NCBI GenBank assembly: GCA_051747425.1 | Contig: JBNJGD010000031.1 | Location: 1-13,664 of the forward strand | Reading direction: 5' to 3' | Length of the DNA: 13,664 nt | Source of the DNA: HTCC5015 sp051747425 | GTDB lineage: Bacteria > Pseudomonadota > Gammaproteobacteria > HTCC5015 | In this document: one piece after another, positions 1-6,309 of the stretch | Layout: every line of letters starts with the position of its first letter | Position numbering within the stretch: the stretch's first letter is position 1 | Made by a program: the position numbers and the translations under genes | Notes under the pieces: model-generated | Told to the model about the DNA's origin: nothing | Seen by the model: only the letters and a program-made list of their open reading frames with translations | Databases searched by the model: none

Positions 1-2
1 CG

Positions 3-89
3 GCATGCCACGACGAAACCCGTGAGGAGTTGCTGGTCAAGTACCAGCGGCTGGTTGATCTTGGTCATACCGAGCCAACAGAGGGATAG
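3..89 (+). CDS. C-terminal end of an unrecognised protein (5' truncated)
   Basis: An open frame enters from the left edge and ends at TAG 87-89. It encodes about 28 residues ending in LGHTEPTEG, a charged, helical-looking tail (DETREELLVKYQRL). The stop lies only 3 bases before the start of the gamma-glutamyltransferase gene, and that gene's GAGGGA ribosome binding site is inside this frame. This suggests a real upstream gene in the same transcript. Too little is present to name a family, and I do not recognise the tail. The frame could be fortuitous, but its tight spacing and plausible composition argue for coding. Confidence 0.5.
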   Translation, partial: ACHDETREELLVKYQRLVDLGHTEPTEG

Positions 90-92
90 GTC

Positions 93-1814
93 ATGATTCA
101 GCGAGGCTGGAGGGTTTTAGTGGTGGCAAGCGTGTTGGCCTGCGCGCCAGCCTGGGCCGACTTGCCCAAACAGGCCGCGGTGGCGTCGGCTCACCCGCTG
201 GCTACCGAAGTGGGACAGAAGGTTCTCTCCCGCGGTGGCAATGCCTGTGACGCCGCCGCCGCCATCACAGCCGCCCTGGCCGTGGTGGAGCCCTATGGCT
301 CCGGCCTCGGTGGCGGTGGCTTTTACCTGATCGGGCCCGCCGAGGGCGACCCGGTAATGCTCGATGCCAGGGAGGTGGCTCCGCAAGCCGCGTCCCGGGA
401 CATGTATCTGGACCGCAACGGCAAGTTTGTTCGCGACCGGGCCATCGACGGCCCGCTGGCGGCAGGCATTCCCGGTACCCCCGCTGCTCTGGATTACCTG
501 AGCCGGGAGTGTGGCAGCATGCCGCTCGATGAATTGCTGGCGCCGGCCATTGAGCTCGCTCAAGAGGGCGTGCCATTTGATGACAAGCTGATTGCCATGT
601 TGCGCTTTCGCCGAGAGGCAGTGGCCGCATCTCCTGCGGCTGCCGAAATTTTCTTCAACAGTGGCGATTTGCCGACCAGCGGTGAAATTCTGGTTCAACA
701 GGATCTGGCGGCGACGCTAAAAGCCATTGCCGAAGACGGAGCCGAGGCTTTTTATCGGGGTGATTTGGCCGAGACCCTGGTGGCCGGCGTGAGTGAGGCC
801 GGGGGGATCTGGCAGTTGCAAGACCTGGCGGACTACCGCGTCGTTGAGCGCAAGCCGGTTGTGGGACAGTATCGGGGAATGCGGGTGACGGCGGCATCCC
901 CGCCATCCTCTGGTGGCGTAGTGCTCATGCAGATGCTCAATATTTTGGCCCGCTTTCCCGCCGATTGGGTTCACGCCGGTGACCATCGTGCCGTTCACCT
1001 GCAGGTGGAGGCGATGCGGCGCGCCTATCGCGATCGTGCGGCCTATCTGGGTGACCCCGACTTTGTCGACATGCCGCTCGAGCGGTTGCTTGACCCCCGC
1101 TACGCCGCGGGTTTGGCCGCTTCCATTCGTCTCGACAGGGCCACCCCGAGTGAGGCGTTGCCGGGGTTGGCGCCCGAACGCGGTGGCCGCGATACCACTC
1201 ACTTTTCGGTGATCGACAAACAGGGCAATCGCGTGGCGGCGACGCTGTCGATCAACTACCCCTTCGGCTCCGGTTTTATTGCCCCCGGCACGGGTGTGTT
1301 GTTGAACGATGAAATGGACGATTTTGCCAGCAAACCCGGCGAGCCCAATGTCTACGGCCTGGTTGGTGGCGAAGCCAATGCCATTGAGCCCGGCAAGCGT
1401 ATGCTCTCCAGCATGACGCCCACTTTCCTTGAGCACGATGATCGCCTGGCTGTGCTCGGTACCCCCGGAGGCAGTCGCATCATTACCATGGTATTGCGTG
1501 CGGCATTGGACTTTTACCGTGGCGAAGAGGCCGCCTCGATTGTCGCCGCTCCGCGCCTTCATCACCAGTTTCGCCCCGACGAGATTGAGTACGAGCCCGG
1601 TGCCCTGGATCGCAACCAACAGCTGGAACTGCAGTTGAAGGGGCATCGAATCAAGGAAATGTCACGCAGCTACGGCAATATGCAGCTGCTGATCTGGAAC
1701 CGGGAGAGTGGCGAGGTCTCCGCCGCATCGGATCCGCGTGGACACGGCCGCGCCGACATCGGCAGTTATCTCGATAAAACCGAGGAGGATGCCGGGGAAG
1801 CGGACAGCGAGTGA
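93..1814 (+). CDS. ggt: gamma-glutamyltransferase (glutathione hydrolase), periplasmic
   Basis: It cleaves the gamma-glutamyl bond of glutathione and related peptides, transferring the glutamyl group to water or an acceptor. The 573-residue proenzyme has a signal peptide with likely cleavage after A22 (AWA-D), so it acts in the periplasm. The glycine-rich segment GSGLGGGGF (about 69-77) and R93 in DAREVAP match the glutamate-binding arginine of the family. Autocleavage is predicted between D367 and T368 (DTTHFSVID). This makes T368 the N-terminal nucleophile of the small subunit. LSSMTPT (438-444) and the later GTPGGSRI are the substrate-binding and oxyanion motifs. A lid-loop-like segment precedes LSSM, as in the E. 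coli enzyme. Length is usual for the family. GAGGGA at 81-86 supports the start. It probably shares a transcript with the upstream gene fragment. Confidence 0.95.
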   Translation: MIQRGWRVLVVASVLACAPAWADLPKQAAVASAHPLATEVGQKVLSRGGNACDAAAAITAALAVVEPYGSGLGGGGFYLIGPAEGDPVMLDAREVAPQAASRDMYLDRNGKFVRDRAIDGPLAAGIPGTPAALDYLSRECGSMPLDELLAPAIELAQEGVPFDDKLIAMLRFRREAVAASPAAAEIFFNSGDLPTSGEILVQQDLAATLKAIAEDGAEAFYRGDLAETLVAGVSEAGGIWQLQDLADYRVVERKPVVGQYRGMRVTAASPPSSGGVVLMQMLNILARFPADWVHAGDHRAVHLQVEAMRRAYRDRAAYLGDPDFVDMPLERLLDPRYAAGLAASIRLDRATPSEALPGLAPERGGRDTTHFSVIDKQGNRVAATLSINYPFGSGFIAPGTGVLLNDEMDDFASKPGEPNVYGLVGGEANAIEPGKRMLSSMTPTFLEHDDRLAVLGTPGGSRIITMVLRAALDFYRGEEAASIVAAPRLHHQFRPDEIEYEPGALDRNQQLELQLKGHRIKEMSRSYGNMQLLIWNRESGEVSAASDPRGHGRADIGSYLDKTEEDAGEADSE

Positions 1815-1862
1815 ACCGAACCGGGTTGAAACGGCATGAAAAGAACCGGAATTCGAGCACAA

Positions 1863-1888
1863 AAAAGCCCGCCTGAAGGCGGGCTTTT
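1863..1888. terminator. Bidirectional intrinsic terminator between ggt and rpmG
   Basis: A perfect 7-bp GC stem (GCCCGCC 1867-1873, loop TGAA, GGCGGGC 1878-1884) is flanked by A's on the left and T's on the right. Read rightward it gives a 4-T tail for ggt. Read leftward it gives a 6-T tail (complement of A 1861-1866) for rpmBG. The A-T flanks can extend the stem. It sits 33 bases beyond the rpmG stop and about 50 beyond the ggt stop. The tail is stronger in the rpmG direction. Confidence 0.9.
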
Positions 1889-1917
1889 GGATCTTGGGGC
1901 GGTCACCCGGGCAAGGC

Positions 1918-2073
1918 TTACTTGATTTTGCCTTCCTTGTAGATGACATGCTTGCGCACGACGGGGTCGTACTTCTTGATTTCCATCTTTTCGGGCATGT
2001 TGCGCTTGTTTTTGGTCGTGGTGTAGAAGTGACCGGTGCCCGCTGAGGAGTTCAAACGAATCTTTTCTTGCAT
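1918..2073 (-). CDS. rpmG: 50S ribosomal protein L33
   Basis: This 51-residue protein is a component of the large ribosomal subunit near the E site. The translation begins MQEKIRLNSSAGTGHFYTTT and continues with TKNKR, MPEKMEIKKYDPVVRKHVIYKEGKIK, closely matching E. coli L33 along its whole length. It lacks the CxxC pairs of zinc-binding L33 paralogues, so it is the C-minus form. The N-terminus is a few residues shorter than in E. coli (MQEKIR against MAKGIREKIK). It is the second gene of the rpmB-rpmG pair. Only 12 bases separate it from the rpmB stop, and a strong AGGAG site overlaps that stop (TAAGGAG). Transcription ends at the hairpin 1863-1888. Confidence 0.97.
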   Translation of the reverse strand: MQEKIRLNSSAGTGHFYTTTKNKRNMPEKMEIKKYDPVVRKHVIYKEGKIK

Positions 2074-2085
2074 GATGTGCGCTCC

Positions 2086-2322
2086 TTAAACCTTTTCGCC
2101 ACGGGCGCGCAGGTCTTTCAGCACTGCGTCGATGCCCTTCTTGTCGATGATGCGCATGGCTTTGGTGGAAATGCGCAGCTTTACGAAGCGATTCTCGCTC
2201 TCAACCCAGAAGCGGTGTGTCTGCAGGTTGGGCAGGAAACGGCGCTTACTCTTGATGTTGGAGTGAGAGACATTGTGACCGCTGACCGGGCGCTTTCCCG
2301 TCACTTGGCATACTTTGGACAT
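2086..2322 (-). CDS. rpmB: 50S ribosomal protein L28
   Basis: This 78-residue large-subunit protein has the usual gammaproteobacterial L28 sequence: MSKVCQVTGKRPVSGHNVSH, then KRRFLPNLQTHRFWVESENRFVKLR, ending DLRARGEKV. The frame stays open 40 codons upstream of this ATG, but the family start is unambiguous and the upstream part is promoter and leader. The ribosome binding site is weak (only CTGGG about 7 bases ahead), which is unusual for a ribosomal protein and leaves room for leader-level control. First gene of the rpmBG operon. A sigma70 promoter at 2414-2442 would give a leader of about 85 nt. Confidence 0.97.
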   Translation of the reverse strand: MSKVCQVTGKRPVSGHNVSHSNIKSKRRFLPNLQTHRFWVESENRFVKLRISTKAMRIIDKKGIDAVLKDLRARGEKV

Positions 2323-2413
2323 GTCGATACCCAGTTGTTTGCTTGAGGTTGTCTGCGAGCCCCGCCATTTTTCCGGAGGCGCTTGCAGGCCAGTTAATCG
2401 TAAAAGGTCGCGG

Positions 2414-2442
2414 ATAATACCGCATTCCCGGGGTCCGCTCAA
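2414..2442 (-). promoter_or_regulatory. Predicted sigma70 promoter of rpmB-rpmG
   Basis: On the minus strand TTGAGC (2442-2437) is followed after exactly 17 bases by TATTAT (2419-2414). Both hexamers are close to consensus. The start site would be near 2407, about 85 bases before the rpmB ATG. The rest of the 204-base divergent gap up to folB shows no equally good rightward promoter by eye. Confidence 0.75.
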
Positions 2443-2526
2443 GCGTCAGTGCCGCCTTTTTCCGCGCCGTCTGGCGCACCCGTCCGGTTTGGGGTAGTGT
2501 GCGGCGGCAAAACACGGGGAATAAAG

Positions 2527-2886
2527 ATGGATATAGTCTACATTCGCGATCTTCGCATCGACACCATTATTGGCATTTACGACTGGGAGCGCGAGATCCG
2601 GCAAATCGTCAGTCTGGACCTTGAAATGGCCACCGATATCGCCCGCGCGGCGCGCTCCGACCGCATTGAGGACACTCTGGATTACAAGGCTGTGGCCAAG
2701 CGGATTATTCAGTTTGTCCGCGACAGCGATTTCGAGCTGGTAGAGAAGCTGGCCGAGGCGATTGCCGCCCTGGTATTGGCGGAGTTTCCTACCCCGTGGC
2801 TGCGCCTCAAACTGGGCAAGCCGGGGGCCGTGCGCGGTTCCGAGGAAGTGGGCGTGGTGATCGAGCGCGGGCGCCGCGAGTCATGA
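2527..2886 (+). CDS. folB: dihydroneopterin aldolase
   Basis: Cytoplasmic folate-pathway enzyme that splits 7,8-dihydroneopterin into 6-hydroxymethyl-7,8-dihydropterin and glycolaldehyde. The 119-residue protein aligns almost without gaps to E. coli FolB: MDIVYIRDLRIDTIIGIYDW at the start and KLGKPGAVRGSEEVGVVIERG at the end. Expected active-site residues are present: E21 in YDWER, Y53, E73 in LVEKLAE and the catalytic K98 in KLGKPGA. The frame is open 26 codons further upstream. ATG 2527 is chosen because it matches the family N-terminus and has a GGGGA site (2516-2520) at good spacing. Its TGA overlaps the folK ATG, so product and next enzyme are translationally coupled. Confidence 0.96.
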   Translation: MDIVYIRDLRIDTIIGIYDWEREIRQIVSLDLEMATDIARAARSDRIEDTLDYKAVAKRIIQFVRDSDFELVEKLAEAIAALVLAEFPTPWLRLKLGKPGAVRGSEEVGVVIERGRRES

Positions 2887-3374
2887 GTCAAAGGGCTTAT
2901 GTCAGCATCGGTTCCAACCGCGATGCCGAGCGCCAGGTGGTCACGGCTCTGCGCAGCCTTGAGTCCGAATTTGGCGAGCTGGCCGTCTCCACGGTTTATC
3001 AAAATCCCGCCGTGGGATTCGAAGGGGACGATTTCCTCAATCTGGTGGTGGGCTTTGACAGCGATATGGGGGTACTGCCCACCGCACGCTTCCTGCGCCG
3101 GATCGAGGCCGAGCAGGGGCGCGATCGCAGCCAGCCCAAATTCTCCTCCCGTGTGATCGATCTCGATTTGCTGCTCTACGGCGACGAGACGGGCGACTTC
3201 GATGGCGTGGTGCTGCCACGGGACGAGATCCTCAAATACGCCTTTGTCCTCTGTCCGCTGGCCGAGCTGATCGGCGACAGGATCCACCCCGTCGCTAAGC
3301 GCAGCTACCGTGAGTTGTGGCGGGAGTTTGGCGCCGATCAACAAGGAATGACGCCCGTGCCCCTGCGGTGGTAG
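2883..3374 (+). CDS. folK: 2-amino-4-hydroxy-6-hydroxymethyldihydropteridine pyrophosphokinase (HPPK)
   Basis: It transfers pyrophosphate from ATP to 6-hydroxymethyl-7,8-dihydropterin, the product of FolB, in folate synthesis. The 163-residue protein starts MSQRAYVSIGSNRDAERQ, the family N-terminus (YIGLGSN type). The Mg2+-binding aspartates D93 and D95 lie in RVIDLDLLLYGD. The C-terminal AFVLCPLAEL also fits. Two features differ from the textbook motifs. The signature is KFSSR, where most members have K/D-x-G/A-P-R, and the usual HPR before the AFVL segment is replaced by PRDEILKY. It therefore looks like a divergent FolK subgroup rather than a broken enzyme. The frame runs 29 codons upstream; ATG 2883 is chosen because ATGA overlaps the folB stop and matches the family start. 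Confidence 0.9.
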   Translation: MSQRAYVSIGSNRDAERQVVTALRSLESEFGELAVSTVYQNPAVGFEGDDFLNLVVGFDSDMGVLPTARFLRRIEAEQGRDRSQPKFSSRVIDLDLLLYGDETGDFDGVVLPRDEILKYAFVLCPLAELIGDRIHPVAKRSYRELWREFGADQQGMTPVPLRW

Positions 3375-3423
3375 ACTCGGTCGCTCAAGCTGTATTCAAC
3401 AAAATTTATGACGGAGAAGGACG

Positions 3424-4170
3424 ATGACTGAGGAACAAAATAGCCAGACAAGTACCACTGAATCCACACAAGTGCCCGAGCCCCGGGGCAACGCCATCGG
3501 GGCCGGCTGGACCTGGATCGCAGCGGGTTTTGATCTGTTCAAGCCGGCTTGGCTGATCTGGATTGTCAATTTCATTCTGTTTGTGGTGGTGATGGCCGTG
3601 CTCAGCCTGGTGCCCCTGATCGGACAGGTGGCTACATTGCTGCTCAGCCCTGTGCTGATTGGTGGCCTGATGCTCGGCGCCCAGGCGGTGGACCGCGGCG
3701 AGGAGCTGACGGTGGGTCATCTGTTTGCCGGCTTTTCCAAAAATTCCGGCCAGCTGGTTTTGGTTGGTTTGCTCTATGGTGTTTTTCTTTTCTTGTCCGT
3801 TATTCCCGGCGCTGTGATCATGATGCTGGGTGGCCTTTCGGCGGGTTCGACAGGGCAAGCTGGTGCCGAGATCGGGTTTCTGGCGGCGCTTGGCATCCTG
3901 GTCATGCTTCTGTTTGTCATTCCCGTCATCATGGCCTACTGGTTCGCCCCGGTACTGGTGGTCCTCAACGACAAGCCGGCCATTGAGGCCATGAAGCTCA
4001 GCTTCAAGGGCTGTCTCAAAAACATCCTGCCCTTCCTCTGGTACGGCATCATCGGCCTTCTGCTCTATATTGTGGCCCTGATTCCTCTCGGGCTGGGTGT
4101 GTTTGTGGTAGCTCCGGTTCTGATCGCCTCCATGTACACCGCTTACAAGGGCGTGTTCCTGGGCAACTAG
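3424..4170 (+). CDS. BPSS1780-family polytopic membrane protein, function unknown
   Basis: A 248-residue inner-membrane protein with a short hydrophilic N-terminus (about 30 residues rich in S, T, Q and E) and roughly five or six hydrophobic segments: about 34-60, 64-84, 110-130, 150-172 and 200-240. Recognisable family features are GAGWTWIAAGFDLFK, the VPLIGQVATLLLSPVLIGGL segment and the late MKLSFKGCLKNILPFLWYG. I assign it to the BPSS1780-like membrane family from these patterns. No biochemical role is known to me. A good GGAGAAGG site precedes the ATG. It starts 49 bases after folK and ends at its own strong terminator, so it may be co-transcribed with folBK, though no functional tie to folate is apparent. 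Confidence 0.8.
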   Translation: MTEEQNSQTSTTESTQVPEPRGNAIGAGWTWIAAGFDLFKPAWLIWIVNFILFVVVMAVLSLVPLIGQVATLLLSPVLIGGLMLGAQAVDRGEELTVGHLFAGFSKNSGQLVLVGLLYGVFLFLSVIPGAVIMMLGGLSAGSTGQAGAEIGFLAALGILVMLLFVIPVIMAYWFAPVLVVLNDKPAIEAMKLSFKGCLKNILPFLWYGIIGLLLYIVALIPLGLGVFVVAPVLIASMYTAYKGVFLGN

Positions 4171-4196
4171 TCCAGGGCAGAGCACTGCACTAGATG

Positions 4197-4228
4197 AGGA
4201 GGGGCGCTGCGGCGCCCCTCTTTTTTTT
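4197..4228 (+). terminator. Strong intrinsic terminator
   Basis: The stem GGGGCGC (4201-4207), loop TGCG, and GCGCCCC (4212-4218) is extended by A-T and G-C pairs on the outside and followed by eight T's (4221-4228). It lies 27 bases after the stop of the membrane protein gene. It isolates the folB-folK-membrane protein unit from the phosphate symporter. Confidence 0.95.
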
Positions 4229-4249
4229 GTATTTTTGGGCCGGAAGGCT

Positions 4250-4267
4250 GTGTCATAAAAGTGTCAT
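4250..4267 (+). promoter_or_regulatory. Near-consensus PHO box (PhoB binding site)
   Basis: GTGTCATAAAAGTGTCAT consists of two identical 7-base direct repeats (GTGTCAT at 4250-4256 and 4261-4267) separated by AAAA, an 11-base repeat period. The E. coli PHO box is CTGTCAT-A(A/T)A(A/T)-CTGTCA(C/T); only the first base of each repeat differs. It lies 19 bases before the start codon of a Na+/phosphate symporter. GATAAT (4272-4277) could be the -10, but it is only 4 bases from the box, closer than the roughly 10 bases of classic E. coli Pho promoters. A start near 4284 would give an almost leaderless message. Confidence 0.75.
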
Positions 4268-4285
4268 ATGGGATAATCCCGCCCC

Positions 4286-5446
4286 ATGAGCGAGACACAG
4301 ATGACAGAACACACTGAGGGCGGCAACTGGCGCGCCTGGTTGGGAATCGCCTTGTCGGTGTACGGGGTGCTGCTGGCGGTGAGCATGGTCGGCTCGGGCT
4401 TCAAGTGGGTTACGGGCGGTGCCGAGGGAGCGGCGGCCCTGTTCGAGTTTGCCAATAACCCCTTCGTCGGTCTGCTGGTGGGGGTGCTGGCGACGGTGCT
4501 CGTCCAATCCTCGTCCACGGTGACTTCGGTGATTGTCGGCCTGGTGGCCGGTGGCATGCCGGTGCCCGAGGCGGTGCCCATGATCATGGGGGCCAATATC
4601 GGTACCACGGTGACCAATACGCTGGTGTCCATGGGCCACATTCGCAAGAAAAAGGAGTTTCGTCGGGCCTTTGCCGCTGCCACGGTTCACGACTTCTTTA
4701 ACCTCATGGCCGTGGTGCTGTTGCTGCCTCTGGAGCTGATGTTTGGCCTGCTGGGCAAGTTGAGTCTTTGGGTCTCGGGCTTCTTCGCCGGTGCCGACGC
4801 CGTGGTCAGCATCAAGGATTTCAACTTCATCAAGCCCCTGACCAAGCCGGTGATCGGCGGCCTGCAGGATTTTCTGGTCGCTTCGCCCCTGCCGGGCAAG
4901 ACCGGGGCGGTCGTGATGGTCTTGCTGGGTGTGGCCATTATCTTTTTCAGTATCATGCTGATAGGCCGTTTGCTGCGTTATGTCATGGTGGGCAAGGCCA
5001 AGGCGGCGCTGCATTCGGCGGTGGGTCGCGGGCCGCTGACGGGTATTGCCTCGGGGGCGACGGTGACGGTGTTGGTGCAGTCTTCGTCGACCACCACTAG
5101 CCTGATTGTGCCGCTGGCCGGCACCGGGGTTTTCACCTTGCGGGAAATCTACCCGTTTACCCTCGGCGCCAATATCGGCACCACCATTACCGCGCTGCTG
5201 GCCTCGCTGGCGATCACCAACGAGTACGCCCAGTTCGCCCTGCAGATCGCTCTGGTGCACTTTTTCTATAATGTGATTGCAGTGGCCGTGTTGTACAGTC
5301 TGCCCCGGGTGCGCGACTGGCCGATTCGCGGCGCCGAGTGGCTGGCTGAAGTGTCAGCCGAGCGCAAGCTATACGGTCTGGCCTATGTACTGGGCGTGTT
5401 CTTTGTCTTGCCCGCGCTGCTGATTGCAGTGACATCGCTGTTGTAA
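4286..5446 (+). CDS. nptA: Na+/phosphate symporter (NptA/SLC34-like)
   Basis: Inner-membrane transporter that imports inorganic phosphate with sodium. The 386-residue protein shows the two-fold internal repeat of the Na/Pi cotransporter family. The first half has QSSST (74-78) and GANIGTT (102-108); the second has QSSST (265-269) and GANIGTT (294-300). Hydrophobic segments alternate throughout. It ends soon after the last membrane helix and lacks the C-terminal PhoU-like domain found in many bacterial members. The ATG at 4286 has no good Shine-Dalgarno sequence. ATG 4301 is an alternative start with no better site. A PHO box lies directly upstream and a small coiled-coil gene follows after 13 bases. 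The gene name is by family resemblance. Confidence 0.92.
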   Translation: MSETQMTEHTEGGNWRAWLGIALSVYGVLLAVSMVGSGFKWVTGGAEGAAALFEFANNPFVGLLVGVLATVLVQSSSTVTSVIVGLVAGGMPVPEAVPMIMGANIGTTVTNTLVSMGHIRKKKEFRRAFAAATVHDFFNLMAVVLLLPLELMFGLLGKLSLWVSGFFAGADAVVSIKDFNFIKPLTKPVIGGLQDFLVASPLPGKTGAVVMVLLGVAIIFFSIMLIGRLLRYVMVGKAKAALHSAVGRGPLTGIASGATVTVLVQSSSTTTSLIVPLAGTGVFTLREIYPFTLGANIGTTITALLASLAITNEYAQFALQIALVHFFYNVIAVAVLYSLPRVRDWPIRGAEWLAEVSAERKLYGLAYVLGVFFVLPALLIAVTSLL

Positions 5447-5459
5447 TTCGGAGGACGCC

Positions 5460-5687
5460 ATGAGCAAGAAAGCCAAAAAAGTGAAGCAACTGGAAAGACG
5501 CGTGACCGAGGCGCAAAAGGAGCTGGAGCGCTATGAGGGAAAGCTGGAAAAAGCCCGTATCAAGGCTCAGCACAAGGAAATTGACCACCTCGAGGACTAC
5601 ATTGAGGAGGGCAGCCACAAGTGGGAAGACCTGCGCTATCTGGGTCGACAGGTGTGGCGCGAGTTAAAAGACATTATCAGTCGCTAG
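5460..5687 (+). CDS. Small charged coiled-coil protein, function unknown
   Basis: This 75-residue protein is very rich in K, E and R. Residues about 5-50 look like one long amphipathic helix or coiled coil (KQLERRVTEAQKELERYEGK onward), and the C-terminal part (KWEDLRYLGRQVWRELKDI) also appears helical. There is no signal peptide or membrane segment. A strong GGAGG site (5451-5455) and the 13-base gap after the symporter gene indicate a real gene co-transcribed with it. It may be a cytoplasmic partner or regulator of the symporter, which lacks a PhoU-like tail, but that is inference from position. Its last 11 bases overlap the convergent lytic transglycosylase gene. Confidence 0.8.
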   Translation: MSKKAKKVKQLERRVTEAQKELERYEGKLEKARIKAQHKEIDHLEDYIEEGSHKWEDLRYLGRQVWRELKDIISR

Positions 5688-6309
5688 TGTCTGTGCCAGC
5701 CTGCAGCTGCTGTCCCTCACTGAGGTAGCGCTTGTAGTAGCGGTCGATTCGCTCGACATACTTTTGCGTCTCTCGAAAGGGCGGCACGCCACCGTATTTT
5801 TCCACATTGTGGGGACCGGCGTTGTAGGCCGCGAGAGCCAGTGTCAGGTTGCCGTCAAAGCGTTTTAGCATCCGGCTCAGGTAGCGGGTGCCGGCCTCGA
5901 TGTTGAGGTGGGCGTCAAAGCTGTCGAGCACGCCCAAATGCCGGGCGGTCTTGGGCATCAATTGCATGAGCCCCTGTGCCCCGGCGCGGGACACCGCCCG
6001 GCGGTCAAAGCAGCTCTCAACGCGCATAACGGCGCGCACCAGAAGGGGGTCGAGCCGGTGCTCACCGGCGTAGCGCTGGATCAGGCGAGCGTAGCGCTCG
6101 GCCCGGTCGGCCAGCTTGTCCTCGGTCATGCCCTTGCAGGAGCGAGTGGCGGTGGGGCGGCCAAATTTATCGATAAAGGTCCAGCCTTCGCCACGCATTG
6201 GCCGGTCGGTGAACCAGCGGGTACCGTCGTCTTCCTGGTAGATATAGGTCTCCTCTGCAGCGACAGAGAGTGGCAGCAGAAGCAGTGCGATGAGTGCGCT
6301 CCGGAACAT
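5677..6309 (-). CDS. Secreted lytic transglycosylase with N-terminal DUF4124-like domain
   Basis: Cleaves the MurNAc-GlcNAc bond of peptidoglycan, forming 1,6-anhydromuramic ends, in the periplasm. The 210-residue product has a signal peptide (MFRSALIALLLLPLSVAA, then EET). A short DUF4124-type segment (YIYQEDDGTRWFTDRPM, about 22-38) follows, then an SLT domain from about residue 75. The likely catalytic glutamate is E98 in RVESCFDRRAVS, followed by GAQGLMQLMPKTA and LALAAYNAGP, the hallmark SLT motifs. The frame extends 13 codons further upstream, but ATG 6309 gives the signal peptide and overlaps the stop of the nitroreductase gene (TAATG), with GAGGAG 11 bases ahead. No membrane anchor or lipobox is seen. 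Confidence 0.93.
   Translation of the reverse strand: MFRSALIALLLLPLSVAAEETYIYQEDDGTRWFTDRPMRGEGWTFIDKFGRPTATRSCKGMTEDKLADRAERYARLIQRYAGEHRLDPLLVRAVMRVESCFDRRAVSRAGAQGLMQLMPKTARHLGVLDSFDAHLNIEAGTRYLSRMLKRFDGNLTLALAAYNAGPHNVEKYGGVPPFRETQKYVERIDRYYKRYLSEGQQLQAGTDTSD

Noticed and set aside
717..1646. Antisense frame of 309 codons inside ggt
   Set aside because: It lies wholly within a conserved gene, has no motif and is a reverse-strand shadow.
2246..2515. Possible leader frame upstream of and overlapping rpmB on the minus strand
   Set aside because: An ATG lies in the leader, but there is no good ribosome binding site, the product runs out of frame through rpmB and it resembles nothing known.
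4253..5260. Long antisense frame of 335 codons under the phosphate symporter
   Set aside because: The His/Gln/Arg-rich product is a typical complement of a membrane protein gene, and the plus strand clearly encodes the symporter.
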